This document shows positions 7,791 through 9,722 of a DNA stretch of 9,722 nt, piece after piece. The stretch comes from Stagnihabitans sp043738565 (GTDB taxonomy: Bacteria > Pseudomonadota > Alphaproteobacteria > Rhodobacterales > Rhodobacteraceae), in assembly GCA_043738565.1 (NCBI GenBank), contig JAYUGA010000270.1, positions 1 through 9,722 of the forward strand, written 5' to 3'. The stretch's first letter is position 1; each line of letters begins with the position of its first letter. A program made the position numbers and the translations under genes. Below the pieces are notes generated by a model. It did no database searches. It saw nothing but the letters and a program-made list of their open reading frames with translations, and was not told the origin of the DNA.

Positions 7791-8931
7791 ACACATCTGC
7801 CCAAGCCCCGGTTTGGGCGCTGCGCAGCGCTGCGTCGCAGAATTGCATCTGGAAATGGCCATCCTCAAAGCTGGCATAGGTGGCATCGGGCGAACGCCCA
7901 CCCTTGGCCACATCGCGGTAAACCTGCGCAAATAGGGCGCGGAACGTGTCGGCAAAGCCTTCGACATGGCCGCCGGGCAGGAAGGCGGCGGCGGCTCCGG
8001 TCGGGTTCATCAGGGGCGGGTCGCGCTGGAGGATCTGGGTGGGCGGGTCGCGGTGGCCGATCCACAGTTGATCCGAGGTCTCACCCGCCCAGGCGGCAGA
8101 GGCATTTGACCCGGCGATGTCCTATTGCAGCGCATTTTTTGCGCCCGTGGCTGATCTGGCTGGCGGACAGTACGCCTCGCGCGCCGTTCGGATAGCGCAG
8201 CAGGATCGTCGCTGCATCGTCGGTGCTGATGTGGCGCGGTTCGGTCGCGCCTTTGGTGGCGGAGAAGGTTTCCACCGGACCCAGCGGCTTTTGCCGTTCC
8301 GGCATAAACGTCGCCAATTCCGCCAGAACCGCACTGGGGCGCTGGCCGCTGATAAAGCTGGTCAGGTCCAGCCAATGGGTGCCGATGTCGCCAACCGAGC
8401 GCAAGGTGCCGCCCTGATCCGCCTCCAGCCGCCAGTTCCAGTCGGTCGGTTTGGCCAGCTAATCCTGATGATACCGCCCGGTAATCAGCCTGATATCGCC
8501 CAGTTCGCCATCCGCCGCCAAGCGGTGGGCCTGCTGGTTCAGGGGGTAGAAGCGGGTGTTGTAGCAGACAGCGGCAACGCGGCCCGAAGGCTTGGCCAAT
8601 GCGGCCATTTCCGCCGATTGCGCAGAAGTCATGGCGAGCGGTTTTTCACAAACTACATGCCGCACGGCTGCCCTTATCTGCTTCACCTGCGCATAGTGCG
8701 CTACGTTGGGCGAAGTGACATGGACGACCTACACCGCCGGATCGGCCAGCAATTCCTCCAGCGAGGCATAGGCCCGCGCCACGCCCAAGGCCGCTGCCCG
8801 TTCCGCCCCACGTTCGGGGCTGGACCCCAGAATGCCCGTCACCTGGATGTCAAGACGCCGCAACGCCTCGATATGCACCGTGCCGATAAAGCCGGTGCCG
8901 ATGACGGCAGCGCCGATCTGGCGGGCGTCAT
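7789..8931 (-). pseudogene. Gfo/Idh/MocA-family oxidoreductase with three stops and two frameshifts
   Basis: NAD(P)-dependent sugar dehydrogenase family, intended length about 380 residues. After frame repair it shows the Rossmann motif GTGFIG (12-17), HVTSPN, the catalytic CEKPLAMT (Lys97), YNTRFYPLNQQ, DWNWRLE, and Asp182/His186 in GDIGTHWLD. The C-terminus has FLPGGHVEGFADTF and YASFEDGHFQMQFCDA. Lesions: one base missing straight after the ATG (near 8926-8927; MTARQIGAAVIG expected); TAG at 8729-8731 (codon 68, PAV*VVHV, Gln or an acidic residue likely); TAG at 8459-8461 (codon 158, HQD*LAKPTDW, Trp expected); one A added to an A run at 8135-8140 (six instead of five); TAG at 8122-8124 (ALQ*DIAGS, aromatic likely). 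The ATG at 8931 overlaps the reconstructed SDR stop as ATGA. It is the most damaged gene here and cannot make a working enzyme as written. Confidence 0.85.
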
Positions 8932-8950
8932 GAAATCGAATAGCCTCCGT

Positions 8951-9655
8951 CTATTGCCAGACGGTGCCGGTCATAAAGGCGGCATGGGGCGAATATAGGA
9001 ACAGGACCGGCCCCGCGATATCCTCTGGCTGGCCCCAGCGGCCGATCGGGGTGCGCAAGGCGACGGCAGCGACATGGGCCGGGTCGGTGCGACTGCGGGC
9101 GGATTGCCGGGTGACGATGAAGCCGGGGGCTACGGCGTTGACGCGGATGCCATCTGCGGCCCTGGCGATTGCGAGGGATTTGGTCAGTTGCACCACGGCA
9201 GCCTTGCTGGCTCTGTAAGCCGGGTTTCGCGGGCTGCCGAACTGGGCATACATCGAGGCGATGTTGATCAGAATGCCCTTCGCGGCCTTGAGCTGGGGAT
9301 AAAACGCCGCGGCGGTGCGGAAGGTGCCGTGCAGGTTGACGTTCACCACATGCTCGAAGAACGCCGGAGCCATTTCCTCACCCCGCGCGGTGATGGCGGC
9401 GCAGTTGACCAGGACATCCAGCACCCGGGTCTTGGCTGACCGGTCGCGCACCGCGTCCAGATCGGTCACGTCCAACTGGGCATAGGCAAACCTTGCGCGG
9501 TCTTCCGCAGCGGGTTCAGGTTCGGCCCCGGTGATCGCAACGGTGGTGCCGGCCTGCTGAAACGCCCGCGCGATCGCTGCACCGATCCCGGCGCGACTGG
9601 CCCCGACGACCAGCACTTGCCTGCCCGAAAAGTCGAAACTGCCGGTCGTCACCAT
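8951..9655 (-). CDS. SDR-family oxidoreductase, frameshifted at its extreme C-terminus
   Basis: Classical short-chain dehydrogenase/reductase, NAD(P)-dependent, first gene of the operon. It shows the cofactor motif GASRAGIG (18-25), Asp62 in QLDVTD, VNCAA (83-87), Asn107, Ser134 (NIASMYA), and Tyr147/Lys151 (YRASK), so the catalytic tetrad is complete. It reads 234 residues and stops after TGTVWQ at the TAG at 8951-8953. Family members continue VDGGY; restoring one G after the Gln codon (near 8953/8954) gives VDGGYSIS and a TGA at 8928-8930 that overlaps the next gene's ATG. So the last eight residues are lost through a one-base deletion. The enzyme core is intact and activity is conceivable. 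The ATG at 9655 is preferred for its GGGGGAG site; an in-frame ATG at 9712 would add 19 residues unlike the family. Confidence 0.9.
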   Translation of the reverse strand: MVTTGSFDFSGRQVLVVGASRAGIGAAIARAFQQAGTTVAITGAEPEPAAEDRARFAYAQLDVTDLDAVRDRSAKTRVLDVLVNCAAITARGEEMAPAFFEHVVNVNLHGTFRTAAAFYPQLKAAKGILINIASMYAQFGSPRNPAYRASKAAVVQLTKSLAIARAADGIRVNAVAPGFIVTRQSARSRTDPAHVAAVALRTPIGRWGQPEDIAGPVLFLYSPHAAFMTGTVWQ

Positions 9656-9722
9656 GATCTCCCCCAGCGTGATCTTTCGCCGGGGAGCGGTTCGATGCAA
9701 CGAATTTTTCATTTGGCGGTTC
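9656..9722 (-). promoter_or_regulatory. Operon leader with a 14-bp inverted repeat (possible operator)
   Basis: Upstream of the SDR start, 9691-9704 reads TTCGATGCAACGAA, an inverted repeat with 6 of 7 base pairs matching, about 36 bases before the ATG. Its size and place would suit an operator for a LacI- or GntR-type sugar regulator, which is common for such operons, but no regulator gene is in the window and the promoter may extend past the right edge. This is inference from symmetry and position only. Confidence 0.3.

Noticed and set aside
1322..9655. Reassignment of TAG and TGA to tryptophan
   Set aside because: Tryptophan is encoded by TGG many times in the same genes, true terminal stops here are also TAG and TGA, and independent frameshifts are present. 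Not every internal stop fits Trp.
1..9722. Defence system, prophage, insertion sequence, CRISPR array or tRNA
   Set aside because: No transposase, integrase, nuclease or spacer-repeat pattern was seen, and the only clear tandem repeat is the short one inside permease 1.

Overview
This is a GC-rich stretch (roughly two thirds G+C by eye) in which every credible gene lies on the minus strand. Gene content and protein style suggest an alphaproteobacterium, most likely Rhodobacteraceae-like; this is inferred from family resemblance and no search was run.

Layout in the direction of transcription (right to left): an SDR oxidoreductase (9655-8951), a Gfo/Idh/MocA dehydrogenase (8931-7789), a TIM-barrel sugar phosphate isomerase/epimerase (7779-6868), then a complete CUT2 (ribose-type) sugar ABC importer: periplasmic binding protein (6829-5812), double-domain ATPase (5789-4314), permease 1 (4317-3313) and permease 2 (3316-2345). 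A second Gfo/Idh/MocA dehydrogenase follows (2341-1322). These eight genes are packed as one operon with ATGA overlaps or short gaps. After a 98-bp gap comes an unrelated respiratory gene, cydA (cytochrome bd-type quinol oxidase subunit I), which runs off the left edge. The operon genes would together import a sugar or polyol and process it by NAD(P)-dependent oxidation plus isomerisation; the substrate cannot be read from the sequence.

The most notable property is damage. Only cydA (as far as seen), permease 1 and the epimerase read through cleanly. The other six genes carry 14 visible lesions: seven in-frame stops (five TAG, two TGA) and seven frameshifts. In each case the reading frame on the far side continues the same protein family, so the intended proteins can be reconstructed. 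At least two stops, and possibly up to five, sit where tryptophan is expected. Most indels are one-base length changes of short homopolymers. This is either a decaying sugar-uptake operon or a stretch with many consensus errors; the sequence alone cannot decide. No RNA genes, mobile elements, CRISPR arrays or plus-strand genes could be supported, and I see no new defence or regulatory system.
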